12,385 bases of DNA from contig CAMLEO010000216.1 in NCBI GenBank assembly GCA_946478975.1, positions 1-12,385 on the forward strand. The letters are read 5' to 3'. This stretch comes from an uncultured Steroidobacter sp. (GTDB lineage Bacteria > Pseudomonadota > Gammaproteobacteria > Steroidobacterales > Steroidobacteraceae). This document shows positions 1 through 6,560 of the stretch, piece by piece. Below the pieces are notes generated by a model. That model was not told the origin of the DNA. It saw only the letters and a list, made by a program, of their open reading frames with translations, and did not search any database. The number at the start of each line of letters is the position of its first letter. The stretch's first letter is position 1. A program made the translations under genes and the position numbers.

Positions 1-1
1 C

Positions 2-1201
2 TTCACCTGCTCGCTTGAAGCGGTCGATGCTCGCACGCCGTATCGTCCGGCGAGAGTCACGACCAAGCCGATCGTGCACGGCGCGCAGACGGCGATGGTG
101 GTCGGGCCGAAAGGCGAAGAGATCTACACCGACGAGCACGCGCGCGTGAAGGTGCAGTTCCACTGGGATCGTCACGGCAAGGTCGACGAGAACAGCTCGT
201 GCTGGATTCGGGTCGCGCAGATCTGGGCCGGCAAAGGTTGGGGCGCGCTGCACATTCCGCGCATCGGCCAGGAAGTGATCGTGAGCTTCCTCGAAGGCGA
301 TCCGGACCAGCCCATCATCACCGGCCGCGTGTACAACGGCGAGTCCAAGTCGCCGTACGATCTGCCGGCGAACAAGACCCAGAGCGGCATCAAGTCGCGC
401 AGCTCCAAGGAAGGCGGCGCGGCCAACTTCAACGAGATTCGCTTCGAGGACAAGAAGGGCTCGGAGCAGCTGTTCATCCACGCCGAAAAGAACCAGGACA
501 TCGAGGTCGAGAACGACGAGACCCACTCGGTCGGGCACGATCGCAAAAAAGACATCGGCAACGACGAAACCACGCACGTCAAGCACAACCGCACCGAGAC
601 CGTCGACAACGACGAGACCATCACCATCGGCGGCAATCGCACCGAGAAGGTCACCAAGGACGAGACCATCACCATCACCGGTGCCCGCACCGAGAGCGTC
701 AGCAAGGACGAGACGATCACGATCAGCGGCGCGCGCACCGAGTCGGTGAGCAAGGACGAATCGATCACCATCAGCGGCGGCCGCACCGAGAACGTCGCCA
801 AGGACGAATCGGTGACGATCGGCAAGAACCAGACGCTGAGTGTCGGCAGCAACCGCACGGCCACCGTCAGCAAGGACGAAAGCATCACCGTCGGCGGCGG
901 CCAGACGTTGTCGGTGGCCAAGGATCAGCAGGCGTCGATTTCCAAGAATCAGACGCTCACCGTCGGCGACGCGCGCCAGACCTCGGTCGGCAAGGACGAC
1001 ACGCTGCAGGTCGGCAAGAATCTCTCGATCACTGCCGCCGACTCGATCACCCTGACCACCGGCAGCGCCAGCATCACGATGAAAAAGGACGGCACCATCG
1101 CGATTCGCGGCAAGGACATCACCGTCGAAGGCAGCGGCAAAGTCAACGTCAAGGCCTCGAGCGACGTGGTGATCAAGGGCAGCAAGGTGTTGCAGAACTG
1201 A
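2..1201 (+). CDS. vgrG: Type VI secretion spike protein VgrG (TssI), C-terminal 399 residues, 5' end cut by the window
   Basis: VgrG forms the trimeric, membrane-piercing spike at the tip of the T6SS tube and carries effectors into the target cell. The frame is open from base 2, with typical VgrG sequence before any start codon (AVDARTPYRPARVT), so the gene begins upstream; the GTG at 74 is an internal valine. The gp5-like OB fold follows (VKVQFHWDRHGK, SSCWIRVAQIWAGKGWG, then GQEVIVSFLEGDPDQPIITG at 266-325). A conserved linker is seen (KTQSGIKSRSSK, FNEIRFEDKKG), then a long repetitive gp5 C-terminal beta-helix with units such as KDETITITGARTESVS. It ends with the usual KGSKVLQN tail. Full VgrGs are about 600-750 residues, so roughly the N-terminal 40 percent (gp27-like part) is missing. 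There is no C-terminal effector extension. DUF6484 follows 19 bp later. Confidence 0.97.
   Translation, partial: FTCSLEAVDARTPYRPARVTTKPIVHGAQTAMVVGPKGEEIYTDEHARVKVQFHWDRHGKVDENSSCWIRVAQIWAGKGWGALHIPRIGQEVIVSFLEGDPDQPIITGRVYNGESKSPYDLPANKTQSGIKSRSSKEGGAANFNEIRFEDKKGSEQLFIHAEKNQDIEVENDETHSVGHDRKKDIGNDETTHVKHNRTETVDNDETITIGGNRTEKVTKDETITITGARTESVSKDETITISGARTESVSKDESITISGGRTENVAKDESVTIGKNQTLSVGSNRTATVSKDESITVGGGQTLSVAKDQQASISKNQTLTVGDARQTSVGKDDTLQVGKNLSITAADSITLTTGSASITMKKDGTIAIRGKDITVEGSGKVNVKASSDVVIKGSKVLQN
512..1021 (+). repeat. In-frame tandem repeats encoding the VgrG beta-helix needle
   Basis: A protein-coding repeat inside vgrG. The core unit is 16 residues (48 bp), made of two octads of the form N/K-D-E-[ST]-x-[TS]-[IV]-x followed by G-x-x-[TQ]-x-x-[VI]-x. 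Five consecutive units are clearest at 608-655, 656-703, 704-751, 752-799 and 800-847. Those at 656-703 and 704-751 differ at only one residue (ITITG versus ITISG). The pattern degenerates on both sides. The regular valine, isoleucine and threonine spacing fits the inward-facing positions of the gp5/VgrG triple-stranded beta-helix. It is a structural repeat, not a mobile or CRISPR repeat. Confidence 0.85.
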
Positions 1202-1220
1202 CGCGGCGAGGAACCGGAAC

Positions 1221-1724
1221 ATGAGCCTGGATGAAATGATGTTGGATGAGCCGCCGGCGGAGTCCGGGATCGTGCCGGCGAGCGCTGCGTCTGCCGCACC
1301 GATCGGCGGTGTGCGAACGGGTGTGCTCATCGGCTTCAAAGATGCGGGTGTCACGCCGCTGGTGCTGTTCCCCGGGCAGCCGGGCACGGCGGCTATCGCC
1401 GCGCGCACCACGGTCGACCTGCATGGCGCTCACATCGGTCGCGCCGTGGTGTTGATGTTCGATGGCGGCGATCCGCTGCAGCCCATCGTGATGGGCTGTA
1501 TCAAAGGCGAGCACAGTGCTCCCGCCGAACAGCCGGGCAAGGTCGAGATCGATGCCGATGGCGAGCGATTGATCGTCAGCGCCAGGGATCAGCTCGTGCT
1601 CCGCTGCGGCAAGGCGAGCATCACGCTCACCAAGTCGGGCAAAGTGCTCATTCGCGGGGAGTATGTTTCGAGCCGCTCCACCGGTGTGAACCGCGTGCGC
1701 GGCGGCTCGGTGCAAATCAACTGA
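1221..1724 (+). CDS. DUF6484 domain protein, VgrG-associated
   Basis: A 167-residue protein with an AGGA Shine-Dalgarno at 1209-1212, eight bases before ATG. The first 30 residues are low complexity. The core (about 31-95) runs VRTGVLIGFKDAG, LVLFPGQPG, ARTTVDLHGAHIGRAVVLMF and GDPLQPIVMGC, which I recognise as the DUF6484 pattern found next to vgrG in T6SS loci. The C-terminal part (about 128-167) reads CGKASITLTKSGKVLIRG and ends GVNRVRGGSVQIN. Both halves resemble VgrG. GRAVVLMFDGGDPLQPIVMG matches the end of the gp5 OB fold, and the tail matches the last beta-helix turns of the neighbouring VgrG. No signal peptide or membrane segment is seen. A spike accessory or adaptor role is inferred from sequence and position; the exact function is not established to my knowledge. 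Confidence 0.85.
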   Translation: MSLDEMMLDEPPAESGIVPASAASAAPIGGVRTGVLIGFKDAGVTPLVLFPGQPGTAAIAARTTVDLHGAHIGRAVVLMFDGGDPLQPIVMGCIKGEHSAPAEQPGKVEIDADGERLIVSARDQLVLRCGKASITLTKSGKVLIRGEYVSSRSTGVNRVRGGSVQIN

Positions 1725-1743
1725 GCGCTGCGCCGGCGCTGAT

Positions 1744-3051
1744 ATGAAAGCGGGCCCGCCCAATCCCTACGATGAAATGCCCTATGCGTCGTACCCCATC
1801 GAGTGGACGGCGCCGGAGCGGCTGGCGCTCGCATCGATGCTGCACGCCGGCCCGCGGATCGAGATGAATTCATATCGGATGCTCGAGCTCGGCTGCGGCA
1901 ACGGCGCGAATCTGCTGCCGCTGGCTTTTTTTCGCCGACAGGGCGAGTTCGTCGGCGTCGATGGCGCGCAGCGGCCGATCGCGCAGGCGTGCGAGTCGGC
2001 GTCGCGGTTGCGCTTGCCGAACGTTTGTTTCATCCATGCCGACTTTCGCGAGGCCGGCCGCCGGCTCGAAGGCGAGTTCGATTTCATCGTCGCGCATGGC
2101 GTGTTCTCGTGGGTCGCCGACGACGTGCTGGATGAATTGTTTCGACTGTGCGCGCGGCGGCTGCGTAGCGGCGGGCTGCTGTATCTGAACTACAACTGCT
2201 ACCCAGGTTGGAAAGTGCGAGGCCTGGTGCGCAAGTTCCTGCTCGAACACACGGCGTCGTCGCCGTCGTTGCCGGAACGGGCCAGGCAGGCGCAAGCCGC
2301 CGCCGCGCAACTCGCGGCATCGCTACGCACGCAGGAGCATGCGTATTCGCAGCTGCTCGCGAATGAATTCGAATTCGTTCGCGACGGCGCTCCGGGCTAT
2401 GTCGCGCACGAATTCCTGGCGGAAGAAAATCATGCCTTCTGGCGCAGCGAGTTCCTGGCGCGTGCGCGGCAGCACGGGTTCGAGTTCGTGGCCGACGCCG
2501 ACTTCAATTATTCCAGCCACCGGATCGACGAGAACCTGCCGGCGACGTTGCGCGAGCGTGCGCTGCTGGGGAGTTCTCTCGAAGACACCGTCGACCTGTT
2601 GTGCTATCGGCAGCTGCATTCGCCGATCTTGACCCGTGGCTCGTGGCAATCGGCAGCGCTGTCGCTGGCAGAGTTCGCAGGTTTGCATCTGGCCTCGTGC
2701 TTGGAGCGCATGCCGCCGCGCTCCGAAGCCCCGATGCGTTTCAAACATCCGTCAGGATACGAAGTCGATGTCACGCGCATGGACCTGCTCGAAACATTCG
2801 AGCGCTTGCAGCCGCTGTGGCCGCAAGCGCTGCCGCTGCAAACGTTGGGCCTGGGCCTGGCGGCGGTGATGGAAGATCTGCTGCTGCTGCAAAGGAACGG
2901 ATTGATCGAGCTGCGTTGTGTGGAACCGGAGCCCTCGCCGTATTGGGACTCTGCGCTGGCGCAGCTGGAAGCCGAGTCCGGATATCTCACGACGCCATAT
3001 CACACACGCGAGTTCGGCATCGAGGCAGGCAGGCATGTGGGCCATCGATAA
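1744..3051 (+). CDS. Class I SAM-dependent methyltransferase with methyltransferase regulatory domain
   Basis: A 435-residue cytoplasmic protein. Residues about 40-155 form a Rossmann-type methyltransferase. Motif I is MLELGCGNGANLLPLA (46-61). The acidic ribose-binding residue is Asp73 in FVGVDGAQ. HADFRE (98-103) and FDFIVAHGVFSWV (112-124) follow in the expected places, then LLYLNYNCYPGWK (145-157). The remaining 270 residues, including HEFLAEENHAFW and YEVDVTRMDLLETFERLQPL, fit the methyltransferase regulatory domain family plus a C-terminal helical part. The SAM-binding residues look intact, so activity is plausible; the substrate is unknown. The ATG at 1744 has a weak ribosome site; an in-frame ATG at 1774 is an alternative. 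The gene lies 19 bp after DUF6484 and overlaps the DUF2169 gene by 17 bp, so it is probably co-translated with the effector-loading genes. Confidence 0.88.
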   Translation: MKAGPPNPYDEMPYASYPIEWTAPERLALASMLHAGPRIEMNSYRMLELGCGNGANLLPLAFFRRQGEFVGVDGAQRPIAQACESASRLRLPNVCFIHADFREAGRRLEGEFDFIVAHGVFSWVADDVLDELFRLCARRLRSGGLLYLNYNCYPGWKVRGLVRKFLLEHTASSPSLPERARQAQAAAAQLAASLRTQEHAYSQLLANEFEFVRDGAPGYVAHEFLAEENHAFWRSEFLARARQHGFEFVADADFNYSSHRIDENLPATLRERALLGSSLEDTVDLLCYRQLHSPILTRGSWQSAALSLAEFAGLHLASCLERMPPRSEAPMRFKHPSGYEVDVTRMDLLETFERLQPLWPQALPLQTLGLGLAAVMEDLLLLQRNGLIELRCVEPEPSPYWDSALAQLEAESGYLTTPYHTREFGIEAGRHVGHR

Positions 3052-4030
3052 CCGCACGCCCTTCGAGGCAGCCAAGTCGTGGGGCCGCGACCGCGACGGC
3101 GTCCACGAATGGCTGGTGGCAGTCAAAGCCGCGTTCGACATTTGCGACGACGGCTCCTTGCGGCTTGCCGATGAGCAGATTGCGCCATTGCAGATGCCCG
3201 AGTATTGCGGCGAGCCCGGTGCATCGAGTCTCAAATACGATGCCGACGTGGTCGGGCCCAAACCCACGACCGACATCATCCTCAATGGCACGGCTTACGC
3301 ACCACGCGGCCGTCCAAGCAACGACTTCGCTGTCACGCTGCGAGTCGCTTCGATCGAAAAGACGCTGCGTGTCCGCGGCCTGCGGCAATGGGACGACGGT
3401 GCGTTCGGGTTGAGTGCTTCGGACATGCAGCCTGTCACGTCGCTGCCGTTGCGGTATGAGCATGCGTATGGCGGCAGCGACCTGGCTCATCCCGATCCCG
3501 CGAAACATCGGCTCGACTTGCGCAATCCGGTCGGCTGCGGACTGGTGCCGCGTGCGGGCGATTTGCTTCCGGCCATCGAATATCCGGGCGGATCGATAGA
3601 GAAGAATGGCCCGGCCGGCTTCGGCGCCATCGACAGTTTCTGGTCGCCGCGCCGGGAATGGGCCGGCACGTATGACGAACAATGGCAGGCAGAACGTTTT
3701 CCGCTGCTGCCGGCGGATTGGGATCCACGGGTACGATTGTGCGCGCCAGCCGATCAACGGCCGTCGGCCGCGTTGCGCGGCGGAGAGCCGGTCGAGCTCA
3801 CGAATCTCACGCCCGAAGGTCTGCTGCGTTTCACGTTGCCGCGCATCTTTTTGCGTTTTCGCACTCGTATCGACGGTCGCATCGAGGATCATCCCGCGCA
3901 CCTCGGCACTGTCGTCATCGAGCCGGACCGCCGGCGCGTCATGCTCGTGTGGCAGTCCGCGCTCGCCGTGCATGAGAACGGCGATTATCTCGAACACACC
4001 ATCATCAGTGAGAAGGCGCGCCTGCGATGA
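3035..4030 (+). CDS. DUF2169 family protein, likely T6SS effector (co-)chaperone
   Basis: A 331-residue protein. I chose the ATG at 3035 (MWAIDNRTPF) because DUF2169 proteins begin with this W-x-[IVL]-x-N-x-T-P-F pattern; the upstream in-frame sequence is Ser/Arg-rich readthrough of the methyltransferase gene. Family motifs are DADVVGPKPTTDIILNGTAY (69-88), PLRYEHAYGG (138-147), RNPVGCGLVPRAGD and GFGAIDSFWSPRREWAGTYD. DUF2169 proteins sit beside PAAR or PAAR-like effector genes. At least one, co-TecT of Pseudomonas aeruginosa, has been described as a co-chaperone in loading a T6SS effector. No signal peptide or membrane helix is visible, so a cytoplasmic role is expected. Its likely client is the DUF4150 toxin two genes downstream. 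Its stop overlaps the next start in an ATGA arrangement, so the two are translationally coupled. Confidence 0.9.
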   Translation: MWAIDNRTPFEAAKSWGRDRDGVHEWLVAVKAAFDICDDGSLRLADEQIAPLQMPEYCGEPGASSLKYDADVVGPKPTTDIILNGTAYAPRGRPSNDFAVTLRVASIEKTLRVRGLRQWDDGAFGLSASDMQPVTSLPLRYEHAYGGSDLAHPDPAKHRLDLRNPVGCGLVPRAGDLLPAIEYPGGSIEKNGPAGFGAIDSFWSPRREWAGTYDEQWQAERFPLLPADWDPRVRLCAPADQRPSAALRGGEPVELTNLTPEGLLRFTLPRIFLRFRTRIDGRIEDHPAHLGTVVIEPDRRRVMLVWQSALAVHENGDYLEHTIISEKARLR

Positions 4031-5070
4031 GCCTGCCAATCTTCATCGCAGGTCTCGGTGCTCGCACTCCGCTCGGTCTTCATGCCGCCGCCAGCGCGGC
4101 GGCGTTGCGTGCCGACATTACAGCTCTGCAGCAGCATCCAACGTGGGTCGATCAAACCGGCGAGCCGATGATGGCGGCGCTCGATGCGGAGCTGGATCCC
4201 GCGATGACCGGTTGGCAGCGCATGGTGCTGTTGGCCGAAGCGGCGTTGCACGAGGCGTGCGAGCCACTGGAGAGCTGGGCCGGACATATCGGCAGCGTGC
4301 CGCTGTTGATCGGCTTGCCGGAATTGCGGCCGGGCTTCGGCGAGTCCGATGCCCGGCAGGTTCGCGACGCGCTGGCTCGCATCACGCTGCCAGTCACGCT
4401 CGCTCGCACGGATGTTTTCGTTCAAGGGCATGCTGCGGGGTTGGGCGCGCTGGCGGCCGGGCTGCAGCTGTTGCGGCGGGGCGAATGTGAGATGTGCCTG
4501 GTCGGCGGCGTGGACAGTTACTTTCACGTCGACACCATGGAATGGCTCGATGCCAATCGTCAGCTGGCCGGTCCGGTCTCGCGCTCCGGCTTCGTTCCAG
4601 GAGAAGGCGCGGCGTTCTGCCTGCTCGCCAGCGACGCTGCGTGCGCCCGCTGGAATATCCAACCTCACGCGCGGGTGTGGGAGGCGGCGCTGGCCAGGGA
4701 GAGCAAGCTCATCAAGACCCGCGATGTTTGTCTCGGTGTCGGCCTGACACAGGCGGTGCAGGGCGCGCTTGCAGGGCAGGGGTCCACGCTCATCGACAGC
4801 ATCTACTGTGACATCAATGGCGAGCGTTATCGCAGCGAGGAGTGGGGTTTCGTGGCCTTGCGCGTCGGCCAGCGTTTCATCGATCCCGCCAGCTATGTTT
4901 CGCCCGCCGAGCGCTGGGGCGACCTGGGGGCCGCTTCCGGGGCGCTGTTCGCAATGCTCGCCAGCCTGGCATTCGCACGCAACGGCAAGGCCTCGCGCAC
5001 TTTGCTTTGGGCCAGCTCCGAACAGGGCCTGCGCGGTGCTGCCGTGCTTGGCCGTGCGCACGATTACTGA
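4027..5070 (+). CDS. Ketoacyl-synthase-fold protein of T6SS loci, active-site residues not conserved
   Basis: A 347-residue protein with the thiolase/beta-ketoacyl-ACP synthase fold. FIAGLGARTPLG (6-17) is the N-terminal KS strand. QGHAAGLGALAAGLQLLRRG (133-152) aligns with the KS nucleophile region. CLVGGVDSY (157-165) and SGFVPGEGAAFCLL (187-200) are classic KS signatures. SIYCDINGERYRSEEWGF (258-275) and WGDLGAASG (297-305) occupy the two His motif regions. The catalytic Cys is replaced by His135, the first catalytic His region reads DINGE, and the second (normally a G-H pair) reads GDLGAASG. Ordinary condensing activity is therefore unlikely. At 347 residues it is shorter than FabF-type enzymes (about 410). 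Such proteins recur in T6SS effector loci beside DUF2169 and DUF4150. A binding, chaperone or adaptor role is my inference. Annotation as a working fatty-acid synthesis enzyme would be misleading. Confidence 0.85.
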   Translation: MSLPIFIAGLGARTPLGLHAAASAAALRADITALQQHPTWVDQTGEPMMAALDAELDPAMTGWQRMVLLAEAALHEACEPLESWAGHIGSVPLLIGLPELRPGFGESDARQVRDALARITLPVTLARTDVFVQGHAAGLGALAAGLQLLRRGECEMCLVGGVDSYFHVDTMEWLDANRQLAGPVSRSGFVPGEGAAFCLLASDAACARWNIQPHARVWEAALARESKLIKTRDVCLGVGLTQAVQGALAGQGSTLIDSIYCDINGERYRSEEWGFVALRVGQRFIDPASYVSPAERWGDLGAASGALFAMLASLAFARNGKASRTLLWASSEQGLRGAAVLGRAHDY

Positions 5071-5078
5071 AGACACCT

Positions 5079-5996
5079 ATGCCCTCCGTAGCCATTCATC
5101 CGCCCAAGACTCCCGTCACCAAGGGCAGCCACACGCTCGCCAAGGCGACGATCCCGAATGTTTGCAAAATGCCCGGCCCGCCGGCGCCGTTCGTGCCGAC
5201 GCCGTTGCCGAACATCGCCAAGTCCGAACTGTCGCCGCAGGGCTATTCGACGACGGTGAAGATCGAAGGCAATACGGTCGCGATCCGCGGCGCCATGTTC
5301 GAAAGCATGGGAGACATCGCCAGCAAAGGCACCGGCGGCGGTTTGATCTCCGCCAACACGCACGGGCCGGCCAAGTTCATCGCGCCCGGCTCGATGACGG
5401 TCAAGATCGAAGGCAAGAACGTGCACCTGCTCGGCGATCCGATGCTGAACAATTGCGGCCCGAGCGGCAGCCCGCCCAACACCGGCGCCACCATGATGGG
5501 TGCGGACCACCTCGACCTGTCCGGCGGCGACAACCCGCTCGAGATCAAATGCGCCGATGCGCCGAAGAAGGAAGGCGCGACCAAGTTCACCAAGTGCGAG
5601 AAGGAGGAGTTGTGCCAGAAATGTCACGACATCAATCAACAGGCCAAGGCCGGCAAGCTCAAGCGCAAGCGCAAGGCCAGTTATGAAGTGGACCGCGCCG
5701 ATGGCGACAACAAGTGCTCCTCGTTGAATCGCGCGGCGCGTAAAGGCGAGCCCGCCGACCTCGGTTTCAGCGCCATCAGTCCGGAATGCGACAAGGAGCT
5801 GCGCGACAAGGCGGATCAGAACAACTACAAGGGCTTCAGCCCGGACCACGTGCAGGAAATTCAGCTCGGCGGCCATCCCACCGACGCTGCCAATCTGCGC
5901 TGGATGTCGAGCGCGCCGAACTCGTGGATCGGCGGCGAGATGAAGAAATACGATACGGCCACTCACACCGGTGTGAAGCCGGACTGCTGCGATTAG
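5079..5996 (+). CDS. PAAR-like DUF4150 effector with C-terminal HNH-like nuclease domain
   Basis: A 305-residue protein starting at ATG 5079 (MPSVAIHPPKTPVTKGS), eight bases after the preceding stop. Residues about 10-145 are a DUF4150 (Tox-PAAR-like) domain: CKMPGPPAPFVPTPLPN, KIEGNTVAIRGAMFESMGD, GSMTVKIEGKNVHLLGDPML, NNCGPSGSPPNTGA. Such domains cap the VgrG spike and carry toxins. A linker (about 155-215) is Cys- and Lys-rich, with C158, C173, C179, C182 and C213 and a basic stretch KLKRKRK. Residues about 250-285 read FSPDHVQEIQLGGHPTDA, ANLRWMSSAPN and SWIG. This fits an HNH/endonuclease VII-like core with Asp256-His257, Asn272 and Asn281 (an HNN variant). The protein ends with paired cysteines. 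The likely role is an antibacterial DNase or RNase injected by the T6SS. The SUKH gene directly downstream supports a nuclease toxin. The exact toxin family is not certain. Confidence 0.87.
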   Translation: MPSVAIHPPKTPVTKGSHTLAKATIPNVCKMPGPPAPFVPTPLPNIAKSELSPQGYSTTVKIEGNTVAIRGAMFESMGDIASKGTGGGLISANTHGPAKFIAPGSMTVKIEGKNVHLLGDPMLNNCGPSGSPPNTGATMMGADHLDLSGGDNPLEIKCADAPKKEGATKFTKCEKEELCQKCHDINQQAKAGKLKRKRKASYEVDRADGDNKCSSLNRAARKGEPADLGFSAISPECDKELRDKADQNNYKGFSPDHVQEIQLGGHPTDAANLRWMSSAPNSWIGGEMKKYDTATHTGVKPDCCD

Positions 5997-6000
5997 GAGA
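5995..6000 (+). promoter_or_regulatory. Shine-Dalgarno of the immunity gene, overlapping the toxin stop codon
   Basis: The sequence AGGAGA starts inside the TAG stop of the DUF4150 toxin gene (5994-5996) and lies six bases before the ATG of the SUKH immunity gene at 6007. It is one of the strongest ribosome sites in the window. The overlap implies that ribosomes finishing the toxin are placed to start the immunity protein. Confidence 0.75.
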
Positions 6001-6006
6001 ACAGCC

Positions 6007-6555
6007 ATGCCGGAAAACAGCCTCGAAGCGTTGATTCGCGAGCTGGCGGATGCCAAGCGCAAGTACGATCAGCTCGCTTTCGACGAAGAGCGGGCGCGCA
6101 CGCTCGGTCCGCCCGCGAGTCCGGCGCAAATCGCCGCGCTCGAGCAACGCCTGGGGCGCGCGTTGCCGCCCAGCTATCGTGCGTTCCTGGAGCTGCACAA
6201 CGGTTGGGACGAGTTCAGCGGCAATTCGAAGCTGCTCGCGGTGGAAGATCACGGACGCGACTGGGTCGCCGAGCGGATCGATTACTGGAACGACCTGTTC
6301 GAGGACGACAGCGTCAATCCGTTCCGGCGCGGCTGCCTGCCGGTGCTGTTCGGCGAAGACGAAAATCACTTCCTGGTGCTGGATCCACGCAGCGTGCGTG
6401 CCGACGGCGAAATGGACTTCATCGATTTCGATTACACCGAGGAATTCTCGCGCTACCCCACGTTCACCGAATTCCTGCGCCACGATCTCGAAGTCACGCG
6501 CAAACTGATCGCGCGGCAGGTCGACGGCGTGCCCTCCGACGACGAGGAGGAGTAG
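6007..6555 (+). CDS. SMI1/KNR4 (SUKH) family immunity protein
   Basis: A 182-residue acidic protein with no signal peptide. The SUKH signature lies at about 36-67: PASPAQIAALEQRLGRALPP followed by SYRAFLELHNGW. Conserved later parts are RRGCLPVLFGED (108-119), HFLVLDPRS (121-129) and the aromatic C-terminal helix region YPTFTEFLRHDL (150-161). It ends in an acidic tail (DDEEE). SUKH proteins are widespread immunity proteins, mostly against nuclease toxins. They act in the cytoplasm by binding the toxin. The position ten bases after the DUF4150-nuclease gene, the strong ribosome site and the acidic charge opposite a basic toxin all suggest it is the cognate immunity protein. The pairing is inferred from context. 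Confidence 0.88.
   Translation: MPENSLEALIRELADAKRKYDQLAFDEERARTLGPPASPAQIAALEQRLGRALPPSYRAFLELHNGWDEFSGNSKLLAVEDHGRDWVAERIDYWNDLFEDDSVNPFRRGCLPVLFGEDENHFLVLDPRSVRADGEMDFIDFDYTEEFSRYPTFTEFLRHDLEVTRKLIARQVDGVPSDDEEE
6544..6552 (+). promoter_or_regulatory. Ribosome-binding site supporting the GTG start of the DUF3396 gene
   Basis: The purine-rich run GAGGAGGAG lies in the last codons of the SUKH gene (its Glu-rich tail) and ends eight bases before GTG 6561. It supports that GTG as the start of the next gene, rather than the in-frame ATG at 6597. Confidence 0.65.
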
Positions 6556-6560
6556 AGCGC

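Noticed and set aside
608..847. Regular 48-bp repeats considered as a CRISPR or non-coding tandem array
   Set aside because: Units are contiguous, in frame, imperfect and without spacers; they encode the VgrG beta-helix.
172..921. Minus-strand open frame opposite the VgrG repeats (249 codons)
   Set aside because: Its regular pattern is only the reverse complement of the beta-helix repeats; no independent coding evidence.
2918..3034. Upstream extension of the DUF2169 gene
   Set aside because: This stretch translates to Ser/Arg-rich shadow sequence of the methyltransferase gene; the family N-terminus MWAIDNRTPF starts at 3035.
3985..5076. Long open frame on the minus strand opposite the KS-like gene (363 codons)
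   Set aside because: It mirrors the coding gene on the + strand in GC-rich DNA, has no recognisable domain and no minus-strand neighbours; the + frame has clear KS signatures.
4842..5078. Upstream extension of the DUF4150 gene into the KS-like gene
   Set aside because: The extra sequence is Arg-rich out-of-frame translation of the KS-like gene; DUF4150 proteins start close to their PAAR-like domain, as from 5079.
5064..6062. Long minus-strand open frame opposite the DUF4150 toxin gene (332 codons)
   Set aside because: Low-complexity Ala/Arg/Val-rich translation with no motif; the + strand frame encodes DUF4150 and the HNH-like domain.
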